64,000 bases of DNA from JAGVPT01 sp964439265 (GTDB taxonomy: Bacteria > Bacteroidota > Ignavibacteria > UBA10030 > UBA8401): contig CAYTOA010000013.1 of NCBI GenBank assembly GCA_964439265.1, positions 1-64,000 on the forward strand, given 5' to 3'. Positions 25,622 through 34,598 of this stretch are shown here, piece by piece (the stretch's first letter is position 1; each line of letters begins with the position of its first letter). The notes below the pieces were generated by a model that saw nothing but the letters and a program-made list of their open reading frames with translations, was not told where the DNA came from and did no database searches. The translations under genes were made by a program, and so were the position numbers.

Positions 25622-26707
25622 TCAGCTGTGCCGGATCGAAATGATGTCCCCATCGCAGACGAGGTATTCTTTTCCTTCCAGCCTCCAGTGTCCGGTCTCC
25701 TTCGCTTTGGCGAACGATCCCCCCTGCTCGATGAACTGATCGTAGGGCACCACCTCAGCCCTGATGAACTTATTGACGAAGTCAGAATGGATTACTCCCG
25801 CGGCTTCCTGTGCGGTCATGCCTTTTCGTATCGTCCACGCCCTGCACTCGTCCTCACCGACGGTAAGAAACGACTGCAGTCCAAGGATGGCGTAGGCTTC
25901 GCGGATCAGCGTATCGAGGGCCGACTCCTTGATACCGTATTCTCCCATGAACATTGATGCCTCGTCATTCGGAAGCTCGGACATTTCCATCTCGATCTTT
26001 CCAAAGAACGAAACGACTTTTGTGCGGCTCCCCTTTTTCTTCTCCGACACAAGACCTACGGTCTCAACGTAACTCTTGAGCTGGGATTCATCGAAGTTCA
26101 ACGCGATAAGCATCGGCTTGAGTGTAAGGAGCTGATACGTCTTGAGGATGGAGGCTTCCTCTTTTGTGAAGTCGACTTCCCGGAGCGGCTTTTCCTGGTC
26201 AAGACTGCGCCGGCATTTTTCAAGCACAGGCAATTCTTTTTTTAGCAGCTCATCCTGGGTCTTCTGGATCTGCTTGTTGATCCGGTCCATGCGCGTTTCG
26301 ACGATCGACAGGTCGGAGATGAGAAACTCGGTTTCGAACGAAGAAATATCCCGCAGAGCGTCGATGGAACCTTCAGGATGCGGGACTGCATCGTTCTCGA
26401 ACAACCGCACGACCTGAACCAATGCGTCGTTCGTTTTAACATTCGAGAGGAAGTTCGTCGTGAACTGGGTCGAGCCCGATTCTCCTTTCTTCAATCCGAC
26501 AACGTCCACAAACTCGATCGTGGCGTGGACAGTGCTTTTCGGCGAAAAGATCGCAGAACATTTATCCAGCCGCGCGTCCGGTATTTTCACGATCGCATGA
26601 TGCGCTTCGATCTTGGTGAGGACGGAGGGATCAAGATGCGTTTTTGTGATGGTTTGAAAGAGAGTTGATTTTCCTGAGAACGGTAGACCGACGATGCCGA
26701 TTTGCAT
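25622..26707 (-). CDS. ychF: Redox-regulated ATPase YchF (Obg-related)
   Basis: 361 residues. P-loop GLPFSGKST at 6-14; switch-like FVDVVGLKKGES at about 66-77; the base-recognition motif reads ALNFDES instead of NKxD, consistent with YchF preferring ATP to GTP. The central part is a coiled coil (about 130-180, SIVETRMDRINKQIQKTQDEL); the C-terminus is a TGS domain ending GKEYLVCDGDIISIR. Ribosome-associated ATPase with a role in stress and translation start. The sequence starts cleanly at ATG 26707. Confidence 0.95.
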   Translation of the reverse strand: MQIGIVGLPFSGKSTLFQTITKTHLDPSVLTKIEAHHAIVKIPDARLDKCSAIFSPKSTVHATIEFVDVVGLKKGESGSTQFTTNFLSNVKTNDALVQVVRLFENDAVPHPEGSIDALRDISSFETEFLISDLSIVETRMDRINKQIQKTQDELLKKELPVLEKCRRSLDQEKPLREVDFTKEEASILKTYQLLTLKPMLIALNFDESQLKSYVETVGLVSEKKKGSRTKVVSFFGKIEMEMSELPNDEASMFMGEYGIKESALDTLIREAYAILGLQSFLTVGEDECRAWTIRKGMTAQEAAGVIHSDFVNKFIRAEVVPYDQFIEQGGSFAKAKETGHWRLEGKEYLVCDGDIISIRHS

Positions 26708-26869
26708 AGGAGTGCCTTCAATGAGTGCGAAGCTGTATTACGGAGCAGAAGTTGCCCGGTCAAGATACAAAAATTTGCAGAAAGATATGGGGGAATATCG
26801 ACAGAGTGGCTGGAGGAAAAAAAGACGACGTACTAGTGCTGTTTCTCAAAAATAATCTTGCAATTTGTA

Positions 26870-26951
26870 ACCGCTAAGACGCCAAGCACGCTAAGAAGTT
26901 ATGAGTATTAATGAGCAACAATACTCCTGGCGTTCTCCGCGCCTTGGCGGT
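26870..26951. repeat. ACCGC-AAG periodic palindromic element, copy 2
   Basis: The left arm (26870-26898) repeats an ACCGCTAAG / ACGCCAAG / CACGCTAAG unit of about nine bases. The right arm (26924-26951) read on the minus strand gives ACCGCCAAGGCGCGGAGAAC, the same pattern, so the arms pair into a long imperfect hairpin. An inner perfect stem GAGTATT (26903-26909) / AATACTC (26920-26926) closes it. Confidence 0.75.
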
Positions 26952-27015
26952 AAAACACGAAATTATTTATTGGAAACGGCATTAGCGGTCTTTTAAACAG
27001 GTCGCAGAAGGAGGC

Positions 27016-27046
27016 AAAAAAAGGCCTCGAAATCACCCTCGAGGCC
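27016..27046 (-). terminator. Terminator of the Spy-like gene
   Basis: GGCCTCGA (27023-27030) pairs with TCGAGGCC (27039-27046); seven A at 27016-27022 give a U run in minus-strand transcripts. It lies just after the stop of the gene at 27069. Confidence 0.85.
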
Positions 27047-27068
27047 CTCAGACAAACGGCAGCTTCCG

Positions 27069-27431
27069 TTAATTTTGTCTTTGACGCATCATTGCTTCCC
27101 GCGCTTTTTTTATTGCTTCATATTTTTCTTTTTGATCCGGCTTCAGCAATGCCTCTATCTTTTCGTCAGTCGACTTCATCATCCCCATCATCGCTTCCCG
27201 CCTCGAATCACGGTCGCTGACGGAATCCATCAGTGCCTGCCGCTTGCCGGCCATGTCTTTGAAGATGCTGGTGATCTGTTCCACCTGTTTGTCGTCCAGG
27301 CCCAGGGAATCCTTAAGCTGTTTCACCCTCTCTTCAGGGGTCATTCTCATCATCCCCTGAGCCATAGAATTGGCCGTAAAAACGCACGAGACGATCAGCA
27401 TTGCGAACAACAGCGATAGGTAGTATCGCAT
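27069..27431 (-). CDS. Spy/CpxP/ZraP-like small periplasmic protein
   Basis: 120 residues from the ATG at 27431, chosen because AAGGAGTG precedes it; a longer frame begins five codons upstream. Signal peptide 1 to about 25 (ends ANSMAQ). The mature part is helical and rich in Met, Lys and Glu, with MTPEERVKQLKDSLGLDDKQ followed by a second helix and a KPDQKEKYEAIKK tail, matching the LTxxQ-type helical hairpins of Spy/CpxP. Such proteins act as periplasmic chaperones or metal-stress sensors. A single-gene unit with its own terminator. Confidence 0.8.
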   Translation of the reverse strand: MRYYLSLLFAMLIVSCVFTANSMAQGMMRMTPEERVKQLKDSLGLDDKQVEQITSIFKDMAGKRQALMDSVSDRDSRREAMMGMMKSTDEKIEALLKPDQKEKYEAIKKAREAMMRQRQN

Positions 27432-27714
27432 AGAACACTCCTTCAATAATTGATGATGTAGTTAATTGAGACCGAGCACGCCATTCCAAGCTCAAGATTT
27501 TTATCCACTGGTTAGAAAACCGGCGGTCGCAAAGGTTTAACTATGTTAGTTGATACGGTGAAAGCGATTCGCTCTCGATCATCAAGAATGCATGATGAAA
27601 AGCCGTTCTCTTGATCAAAGGCCATCTCCTAGGCTGTGCTGGTTTTTGGCTGACCGTCCAACGTTGCAATTGGCAGTCGATTTTTCTACTTTTTTTTAAG
27701 TTCTACGTTAATAT

Positions 27715-28053
27715 ATGAAAATGAAACTGACATCCCTATCTGAGCTTCAGCGCCTATTGCCCGAATCCGACCGTCAACCGTCACCGATCCGTGACGACAG
27801 CGCCACGTCACACAACGGCAAGGGGAGAAGTGTTCGGGTCTCATTAGAGACCCAAGGAAGAAAAGGAAAGAGCGTGACACTCGTCTCGGGATTGCAGCAC
27901 AATCCCGGCACGATGGAAGAGATCGCGAAAATTCTCAAGCAGCACTGCGGAGCGGGAGGGACGGTGAAGGAAGGAAAGATAGAAATCCAGGGAGACCAGC
28001 GGGTTAGAGTGAAGGAGAAACTGAAGGAGATTGGATATGTTCCAAATGGGTAG
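27715..28053 (+). CDS. SUI1/YciH-family translation initiation factor-like protein
   Basis: 112 residues. The C-terminal SUI1 domain (about 38-108) has GRSVRVSLETQGRKGKSVTL, GTMEEIAKILKQHCGAGGTV and IEIQGDQRVRVKEKLKEIGY, the bacterial relative of eukaryotic eIF1. Bacterial YciH can influence start-codon choice, though it is not essential in species studied. The N-terminus is short and variable. It lies alone, upstream of an aldo/keto reductase. Confidence 0.93.
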   Translation: MKMKLTSLSELQRLLPESDRQPSPIRDDSATSHNGKGRSVRVSLETQGRKGKSVTLVSGLQHNPGTMEEIAKILKQHCGAGGTVKEGKIEIQGDQRVRVKEKLKEIGYVPNG

Positions 28054-28121
28054 AGGGTTTTCACGAATTCAAATGAAAGTTTTTACGACAATCAATAAAG
28101 AAATGTCAAAAGGAGTTAAGT

Positions 28122-29111
28122 ATGAAGACGAGAACGCTCGGCAGGAAGGGACCCACAGTGTCGGCCATAGGTCTTGGATGCATGGGAATGTCTGAGTTTT
28201 ACGGGATCGGCGACGACAAAGAATCAACGGCAACCATTCACCGTGCTCTGGAACTCGGAGTGACGCTTCTCGATACGGCGGATATGTACGGTCCGTTCAA
28301 AAATGAAGAGCTCGTCGGCAAGGCGATCAAAGACAGGCGTGAGAGAGTGTTTCTCGCGACAAAGTTCGGCATTGTCCGGAATCCGGCGAACCCGGCACTC
28401 CGCGGCATCAACGGAAAGCCCGAATACGTTCGAACATCGTGCGATGCAAGCATGAAGCGCCTGGGCGTCGACGTGATCGACCTGTACTATCTTCACCGGG
28501 TTGACCCGGAGACGCCGATCGAAGAAACAGTCGGAGCAATGAGTGAATTGGTGAAAAAGGGAAATGTCCGATTCATCGGGCTGTCTGAAGCGAGCGCAGC
28601 GACGCTCCGGCGCGCGCATGCCGTCCACCCGATCACTGCGCTCCAATCGGAATACTCTCTTTGGACACGCGACCCCGAAGAAAATATTCTCGAAGCCTGC
28701 CGTGACCTCGGCATTGGGTTTGTGGCCTACAGTCCGCTTGGCCGAGGATTCCTCACGGGTGAAATCAAAAGCATTGAGGATTTGGCGCCCAGCGACTTCC
28801 GCCGCCACTCTCCCCGGTTTCAAGCTGAGAATTTTCAGCATAACCTTGAGCTCGTGAAACGAGTTGAAAAAATTGCTCTGGAGAAAAAGTGTACTCCATC
28901 GCAGCTCGCCTTGGCCTGGGTAACAGCGCAGGGAGAGGACATCGTCCCGATCCCAGGGACAAAACGTAGAAAATTTCTGGAAGAGAATGTTGCATCCCTG
29001 AACGTCGTGCTTTCGGCTGATGACCTGAAGCGCATCAACGAGGTCATTCCCCGCGGAGCGGCGTCGGGAACACGCTATGCCGCATCGGCGATGCCGTCCG
29101 TCAACAGGTGA
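28122..29111 (+). CDS. Aldo/keto reductase
   Basis: 329 residues, a TIM-barrel NADPH-dependent oxidoreductase. The catalytic tetrad is visible: D51, Y56 (LDTADMYG), K81 (ATKFG) and H125 (YYLHRVDP). The C-terminal NADP-binding part includes VPIPGTKRRKFLEEN. The variant closely resembles the AKR subgroup with the MSEFYG segment near the N-terminus (often annotated as pyridoxal or general aldehyde reductases). The start ATG 28122 is preceded by AAAGGAG. Substrate unknown. Confidence 0.95.
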   Translation: MKTRTLGRKGPTVSAIGLGCMGMSEFYGIGDDKESTATIHRALELGVTLLDTADMYGPFKNEELVGKAIKDRRERVFLATKFGIVRNPANPALRGINGKPEYVRTSCDASMKRLGVDVIDLYYLHRVDPETPIEETVGAMSELVKKGNVRFIGLSEASAATLRRAHAVHPITALQSEYSLWTRDPEENILEACRDLGIGFVAYSPLGRGFLTGEIKSIEDLAPSDFRRHSPRFQAENFQHNLELVKRVEKIALEKKCTPSQLALAWVTAQGEDIVPIPGTKRRKFLEENVASLNVVLSADDLKRINEVIPRGAASGTRYAASAMPSVNR

Positions 29112-29150
29112 GCCAATGCTCAAAGGCTTGTCCACGTTATATCCATTCTT

Positions 29151-30395
29151 ATGAAGCGAAGAAAGAACAGGGTTCCGGACAAAGCAGCTGGAAGTGCCAA
29201 TCCAGCGCATTGGAAACTTCCGCCTGTTCTGTATGCTGGAATTGTGCTCGTGATGATCGGATGCATATACTTCGTGATCCGAACGCTGCGCAGCTCAACG
29301 ACAACTAGTAATACACAAATTGTCGTAAAGGCAGACCACGAGAAGCTGAAACCGGAAGATGCCCTCGCGATCACTGTCCGACGCGCGTACGCTGTAGACA
29401 AAAGGTTTCAGGAGGTCTATAATAACGGATGGGAAGCGGCGAACGGAGCGATCGGAGAAGCTTTTCTTTATGCCGCGACCGGCGATCACAATCTGCTCGA
29501 TAGGTATCTCAATGAGCGTAAACTGACGAAGCTGTTCAATGGAACATGGGTTGACGACCGTGCCTGGATATGCCTTGCGGAATTGTACTGGTGGCGGTTC
29601 TCGGGTAAGACCCATACCGAGTGGGTCGAAGATGCGAGAGAGCGGTATCTTGAAGCGAGGAATGAGGGACGGCTTTCGAATCACGAGGGATTCTGGAGCT
29701 GGTACAGCTGGCCTCCGAATTCAAATGTCAACGACATGATCATCACGAACAGCAACACGAATCAGATGGTCACCGTTGCGTGCATGCTGTACCAAGCGAC
29801 ACACGACCGGCAATTCTATAACGACGCAATGAGAGTATGGGAAGGGGATCGAAAGTATCCGGGAATTGAGAAAACATTCTACCGAGGCGACGGCAAATGG
29901 GAAGGTAAAGGAGGGAGGGCGGCGTTCGGCAAACAGCTTCCGTGGGAAGGGGCGTCGTACCTGGCAGTCGTCGCCGCACTGTATCGAATGACCGGAAACC
30001 AGAAATATAAAACCATTGCAGCGGCATCGGCAAAACGCATCATGGATCCGGCGAACGGGTGGGTCGATTCGACGGATTATTATCAGATACGGATGGATGG
30101 AAACGGGGCGTTTGTTCATTTCATCTTGGATGCATATCTTGTCGCCCCGGAATCGCTTCCCGATGTACCGCAGAAAGTGGAACGGATGATGGAACACGTC
30201 TGGTCGAACCATCACGGGGCATCGTATGTTCTTCTTCATCGGCTGGGCGACGACGGGATACGCAATGGATGGAACCCTTCGGGGGGTGAGGAAGGATATG
30301 GCGTCGACCAGGTGGGAACCGTCCATCCCCAATCCCAGGCCGTTCGGGCGTTCGGAGTCCTCGCGTACGTGCTGCATGAGGATTTAAAAAAGTAG
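29151..30395 (+). CDS. Membrane-anchored GH76-like glycosidase
   Basis: 414 residues. A positively charged N-terminus then one membrane segment (VLYAGIVLVMIGCIYFVIRTL, about 26-46), so it is probably a type II membrane protein facing the periplasm. The rest has an (alpha/alpha)6 pattern with the Asp pair D135-D136 in DDRAWICLAEL, as in the catalytic DD of GH76 alpha-1,6-mannanases, and repeated helix pairs (MYRMTGN..YKTIA). Other six-hairpin families are possible. A terminator hairpin overlaps its stop. Close to the GH47 gene, it may act on mannan-type glycans; the substrate is inferred only. Confidence 0.7.
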   Translation: MKRRKNRVPDKAAGSANPAHWKLPPVLYAGIVLVMIGCIYFVIRTLRSSTTTSNTQIVVKADHEKLKPEDALAITVRRAYAVDKRFQEVYNNGWEAANGAIGEAFLYAATGDHNLLDRYLNERKLTKLFNGTWVDDRAWICLAELYWWRFSGKTHTEWVEDARERYLEARNEGRLSNHEGFWSWYSWPPNSNVNDMIITNSNTNQMVTVACMLYQATHDRQFYNDAMRVWEGDRKYPGIEKTFYRGDGKWEGKGGRAAFGKQLPWEGASYLAVVAALYRMTGNQKYKTIAAASAKRIMDPANGWVDSTDYYQIRMDGNGAFVHFILDAYLVAPESLPDVPQKVERMMEHVWSNHHGASYVLLHRLGDDGIRNGWNPSGGEEGYGVDQVGTVHPQSQAVRAFGVLAYVLHEDLKK

Positions 30396-30421
30396 GGGCG
30401 GAAAAGATCCGCCCCATTATT
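30395..30421 (+). terminator. Terminator after the GH76-like gene
   Basis: GGGGCGGA (30395-30402) pairs perfectly with TCCGCCCC (30408-30415), followed by ATTATT. The first G is the last base of the stop codon. Confidence 0.75.
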
Positions 30422-30488
30422 AGGCTGCCGGGAATTTCTATCGAATTAAATCGTTGCAGAAGGAGAAATCAGCAGACGGAGGATAACG

Positions 30489-31148
30489 ATGAAAATATTA
30501 TTGATCATAGTTGGACTTGCTGTTGTTGGCGGAATCCTTTTTCAGATAGGCGCGGGAGCAGGAACGAACAATACGGAACACCAAGGAGAGGACAAATCTA
30601 TGGGAACGACGGCGTTGGATACGGCGACCTTTGCGGCTGGCTGCTTTTGGTGTGTTGAAGCGGTCTTCCAGAACCTGAAGGGTGTGCAATCGATAGAGTC
30701 GGGGTACACGGGTGGATCCGTCGCCAATCCGAGCTACGATGAAGTCTGTTCCGGCTCAACGGGCCATGCGGAAGCATGCCAGATCGCGTACGATCCGAAA
30801 TTAATATCGTATCCGGAATTACTTGAGGTTTTTTGGAAGACACACGACCCGACGACCTTGAATCGTCAGGGGAACGATTCGGGCACTCAATACCGGTCCG
30901 CGATCTTTTATCACAACGTAGATCAGAAGAAACTTGCAGAGCACTACAAAAGCGAACTCGATTCATCGGGCGCGTTCGATTCTCCCATCGTGACGGAAAT
31001 TGTTCCGTTTACAAAATTTTACAAAGCCGAAAACTATCATCAGAACTACTTCAATGAGCACGGGGCACAGCCATACTGTCTGTTCATCATCAAACCGAAA
31101 GTCGAAAAATTTAAGAAAGCTTTCAAGGATAGATTGAAGGCGAATTAA
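30489..31148 (+). CDS. msrA: Peptide methionine sulfoxide reductase MsrA, exported or anchored
   Basis: 219 residues. N-terminal hydrophobic helix (about 3-24) followed by a Gly/Ala/Thr-rich stretch and the MsrA domain (about 43-215). Active site GCFWC at 51-55 with catalytic Cys52, then the FxNLKGVQSIESGYTGG block and YHQNYF. MsrA reduces methionine-S-sulfoxide in proteins using thioredoxin. The N-terminal anchor suggests repair of periplasmic proteins. It stands between the two glycosidase genes, which does not indicate a direct link. Confidence 0.95.
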   Translation: MKILLIIVGLAVVGGILFQIGAGAGTNNTEHQGEDKSMGTTALDTATFAAGCFWCVEAVFQNLKGVQSIESGYTGGSVANPSYDEVCSGSTGHAEACQIAYDPKLISYPELLEVFWKTHDPTTLNRQGNDSGTQYRSAIFYHNVDQKKLAEHYKSELDSSGAFDSPIVTEIVPFTKFYKAENYHQNYFNEHGAQPYCLFIIKPKVEKFKKAFKDRLKAN

Positions 31149-31186
31149 AAGACCTATTCACTCGGTTTTCACTCCGCGACAATTCA

Positions 31187-32551
31187 ATGAGGGGCCGTGA
31201 TTTGAATCGACTTGTTCCTTTTATCGTCCTGACCACTTTGTTGACCGCGCTTTCTTTTACAGATGCATCCGCTCAAATACGCATCGCTGATTCAGTGAGG
31301 TCGGAATTTCTCCATGCATGGAACGGATACAAGAAATATGCGTGGGGCCACGACGCCCTGCTGCCTCTGACGAAGAAGCCTCGCGATTGGTATGCAAGTC
31401 CGCTGTATATGACTCCGGTCGACGCCTACGACGTAATGGTGCTGATGGGGCTTACCGCAGAAGCCGGCGCGGCGAAGCAGTTGATCCTCGACAGCTTGTC
31501 GTTCGACAAGAATATTGAAGTGCAAAGCTTTGAGATGACGATCCGGCTGCTGGGCGGACTTCTCAGCGCTTATGAACTTGACGGAGACAAACGCTTTCTC
31601 GTTCTCGCCGAGGATTTGACCATTCGGCTGCTCCCTGTTTTCAATTCGCCGACGGGCATGCCGTACCGCTACGTCAATCTTCAAACGGGGAAAATACGGG
31701 ACTCGATCAACAATCCCGCGGAGATCGGTACCTCTCTTCTTGAATTCGGCACTCTTAGCAGATTGACGGGTAATCCGGTGTACTATCAAAAATCAAAGGC
31801 CGCACTTGTCGCGTTGTACAAGCGGCGGTCTCCGATCGGACTCGTCGGCGGGTGGATCAATGTGCAAACCGGTGAGTGGGTGGACAGCACCAGCCATATC
31901 GGCGGGGGCATCGATTCCTATTATGAATATCTCTACAAGGCGTGGCTCATGCTTGGCGACGAAGACTGCAAACAAATGGCAGAAGAGAGCCTTAACGCAG
32001 TGAACCGATACGTGGCCGATACCACGCGCGGCGGATTATGGTATGGCGAAGTTAACATGTTCAGCGGAAAGCGGACTGGTACATCGTTCGGCTCTCTCGA
32101 AGCATTTTATCCGGCCGTGCTTGCTCTTTCCGGAGACGTAGAAAGGGCCGAGGCGCTAGAACAATCGTGCTTCAGAATGTGGACCCTGTATCATATAGAA
32201 CCCGAAGAGATCGATTACTCAACGATGACGGTGACCGAGAAGCCATACCATCTGCGCCCAGAAATTATTGAGTCTGCGTACTATCTCTATCGGGTCACGG
32301 GAAACACTAAATACAGGGAAATGGGATTTACATATTTCAATGATATCGTAAAATATTGCAGGACAGACGAGGCGTATGCGGCGCTGAGAGACGTAACAAC
32401 AAAAGATAAATCCGATGAAATGGAAAGTTTCTTTTTTGCCGAGACTCTCAAATATTTCTACCTCCTTTTTTCGGCTCCTGAGACGTTTAATTTCGAGAGG
32501 ATAATTTTTAATACGGAGGCACACCCGCTTCGAAGGATTAAAGGGAAATAA
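31187..32551 (+). CDS. Exported GH47-family protein (alpha-mannosidase-like)
   Basis: 454 residues. N-terminal signal peptide (LVPFIVLTTLLTALSFTDASA). Glycoside hydrolase family 47 features in order: the AWNGYKKYAWGHD start, the EIGTSLLEFGTLSRLTG block (about 179-195), GGGIDSYYEYLYKA (239-252), LRPEIIES (356-363) and the characteristic near-C-terminal FNTEAHPLR. GH47 enzymes are alpha-1,2-mannosidases using calcium and are mostly eukaryotic; a bacterial periplasmic member is notable. The length matches the catalytic domain. It is preceded by a membrane-anchored GH76-like protein, so the two may act on the same mannan. Confidence 0.9.
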   Translation: MRGRDLNRLVPFIVLTTLLTALSFTDASAQIRIADSVRSEFLHAWNGYKKYAWGHDALLPLTKKPRDWYASPLYMTPVDAYDVMVLMGLTAEAGAAKQLILDSLSFDKNIEVQSFEMTIRLLGGLLSAYELDGDKRFLVLAEDLTIRLLPVFNSPTGMPYRYVNLQTGKIRDSINNPAEIGTSLLEFGTLSRLTGNPVYYQKSKAALVALYKRRSPIGLVGGWINVQTGEWVDSTSHIGGGIDSYYEYLYKAWLMLGDEDCKQMAEESLNAVNRYVADTTRGGLWYGEVNMFSGKRTGTSFGSLEAFYPAVLALSGDVERAEALEQSCFRMWTLYHIEPEEIDYSTMTVTEKPYHLRPEIIESAYYLYRVTGNTKYREMGFTYFNDIVKYCRTDEAYAALRDVTTKDKSDEMESFFFAETLKYFYLLFSAPETFNFERIIFNTEAHPLRRIKGK

Positions 32552-32612
32552 TGCTATGGGAACATTTTTCGCTGTATTTACTAGGTTTTCGCGTTCAACG
32601 GCTTCCAGCAAC

Positions 32613-33551
32613 ATGAAACTCCTGAGTTTAATTATCGTCATAGCCTTGGGGAGTACGGCATCGCTGTCTGCAGAACAGCCGATAGAAACGGGGTACAAAG
32701 TGGTCAACGGAGTCAGTCTCTATTACGAAGCGATTGGGGAAGGAGTCCCGATCGTCGTCGTCCACGGCGGCCCAGGCTTGGACCACGGCTATCTGCTTCC
32801 GCAGATGGCGGAATTGGCGAAAGGATACAGACTCATTTTCTACGACCAGAGGGCGATGGGGAAATCGTCAGCCGATTTTGACACGAGTCAGATGACGATG
32901 AACAGTTTCGTGGAGGATCTTGAAGGAATTAGGAAAGCTTTCGGTCTGGAAAAAATGAATCTCATGGGCCATTCATGGGGAGGATTGGTGGCGATGTTTT
33001 ACGCGATAAAATATCCTTCTCATCTGCAGTCGCTGATCCTCGTTAATACGACGCCTGCGAGTTCGGTACTGCGAAATTTATCCTTTGGCATCATGTCGCT
33101 GAAGACCACGAAAGAAGACAGCATCGCCCAAGTGCAGATTGCGGAGACGGAAGGCTTCCAAAAGAGAGATCCGGCGGTCATGGCGAAATTCTTCCGGCTC
33201 CTTTTTCACGCATCCTTTCACAACAGACAATATGCCGACAGTCTTACGCTTTCCTTCGATTCTTCTTACGCTGCGAAAAGCGTGATGGTGCATCAGTTGA
33301 ATAACGACACGACGCTTCGTTCGTACGACATTTTTGCCAAACTCGACACTATTCAATGTCCCGTTCTTATCATCGGAGGATCGGACGATGCAGTGGTTCC
33401 CGGCGCGAATGAAAAGATCCGCGATCATCTTCACGGAGCACAATATATCCTCATGCCGGGGTGCGGCCACTTTCCGTTTGTCGAGTCGCCGGACAAGTTC
33501 TTTCCCGCGGTGAGGGAATTTCTGAAGAATCCGACGCAACGAAATTTCTGA
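32613..33551 (+). CDS. Alpha/beta hydrolase, proline-iminopeptidase-like, exported
   Basis: 312 residues from ATG 32613 (MKLLSLIIVIALG, a signal peptide); an upstream ATG at 32556 would add 19 residues and is less likely. Triad intact: oxyanion region HGGPG, nucleophile GHSWGG, acid GGSDDAVVP and GCGHFPFVE histidine. The group includes prolyl aminopeptidases and other esterases; the substrate cannot be read. It is a paralogue in outline of the lipoprotein at 18377-19363, whose nucleophile is replaced. Confidence 0.9.
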   Translation: MKLLSLIIVIALGSTASLSAEQPIETGYKVVNGVSLYYEAIGEGVPIVVVHGGPGLDHGYLLPQMAELAKGYRLIFYDQRAMGKSSADFDTSQMTMNSFVEDLEGIRKAFGLEKMNLMGHSWGGLVAMFYAIKYPSHLQSLILVNTTPASSVLRNLSFGIMSLKTTKEDSIAQVQIAETEGFQKRDPAVMAKFFRLLFHASFHNRQYADSLTLSFDSSYAAKSVMVHQLNNDTTLRSYDIFAKLDTIQCPVLIIGGSDDAVVPGANEKIRDHLHGAQYILMPGCGHFPFVESPDKFFPAVREFLKNPTQRNF

Positions 33552-33680
33552 ACAGCCAAACGCTATCAGGTGCTTCCCCCAGAATCTGTCGTTGGAGAGA
33601 GCGCCGTTGTGGAACATTATTCCAAATTCGCCGTATAGAAATTCACATTTGTTCATTATTTCGAACCTACATTGATTCCT

Positions 33681-34598
33681 ATGGTCAGCATTAATGATGT
33701 TACGAAAAAATTCTCCGCGGTCGTCGCCCTGGACAATATTTCGCTCGATATTCAGAGCCAGGAATTCTTCGGCCTCCTCGGGCCCAACGGAGCCGGCAAA
33801 ACCACATTGATGAACCTTATCGTCGGATATCTTAACACAGACGGAGGCGCAATCACGATCGACGGAGACGCAGTATCGCAGGATACTCTCGAGTTGAGAA
33901 AAAACATCGGCTTCGTCCCTCAGTCTTTAGCGTTGTACGACGAAATGAACGCCCAGGAGAATCTCGAGATGTTCGGCAAGTTGTTCGGAGTTCCTGATGC
34001 TGTGTTGAAGCAGCGCATCGCCGACCAGCTCAAGGCCGTCGAGTTGTATGAACGTCGTAAGGACAAGGTCAAGAACTTTTCGGGAGGAATGAAACGCCGG
34101 TTAAACATCATCGCAAGCATGCTTCATGACCCCAAAGTGTTGTTGTGCGATGAGCCGACCGTGGGCGTTGATCCTCAATCGCGCAACGCGATCTTTGATT
34201 TCCTAACGGGGCTGAACAAACAAGGGAAGACGATCATTTATACGACGCATTATATGGAAGAAGCCGAGCGTTTGTGCAGCCGGATCGCGATCATCGACCA
34301 TGGGAAAATCATCGCACTCGGGACGACGGATGAATTGCTCGAGAAGCTTCCGTATGAAGAGACAATCATGATCACACGGAATGACGTTACTGCTAAGCAG
34401 AAGGCGATGCTCCAGGAATTTGGCTCTCTGGAAGACGTCGACGATCATTATGAACTGAAACCAACAGCCGGATTCAAGTTATCAAGGTTCTTTGCACGCA
34501 TGGAGGAGACGGGTATCAAATATCAATGGATCGAACTGCACCGGCCGACGCTTGAAGCGTTGTTCCTCCAGCTAACAGGAAGGAGATTGCGGGATTGA
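33681..34598 (+). CDS. ABC transporter ATP-binding protein
   Basis: 305 residues from ATG 33681; a TTG three codons earlier is also possible. Walker A GPNGAGKTT, Q-loop VPQSLAL, signature FSGGMKRRL, Walker B VLLCDEPT, and the H-loop THYMEEAERL. Sequence style is that of the DrrA/CcmA-type drug and lipid exporters (ABC-2 group). The following TTG-start permease gene overlaps by 4 nt. Together they form an exporter of unknown substrate. Confidence 0.96.
   Translation: MVSINDVTKKFSAVVALDNISLDIQSQEFFGLLGPNGAGKTTLMNLIVGYLNTDGGAITIDGDAVSQDTLELRKNIGFVPQSLALYDEMNAQENLEMFGKLFGVPDAVLKQRIADQLKAVELYERRKDKVKNFSGGMKRRLNIIASMLHDPKVLLCDEPTVGVDPQSRNAIFDFLTGLNKQGKTIIYTTHYMEEAERLCSRIAIIDHGKIIALGTTDELLEKLPYEETIMITRNDVTAKQKAMLQEFGSLEDVDDHYELKPTAGFKLSRFFARMEETGIKYQWIELHRPTLEALFLQLTGRRLRD

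Larger units (their letters stand above)
26708..27068. other. Intergenic region with palindromic element and terminator
   Basis: 361 bases upstream of ychF and downstream of the Spy-like gene (both minus). Holds the ACCGC-type hairpin (26870-26951) and a terminator (27016-27046). No coding potential seen. Confidence 0.6.

Noticed and set aside
25511..25957. 148-codon plus-strand frame
   Set aside because: Lies opposite the ychF end and through the palindromic repeat; a shadow frame.
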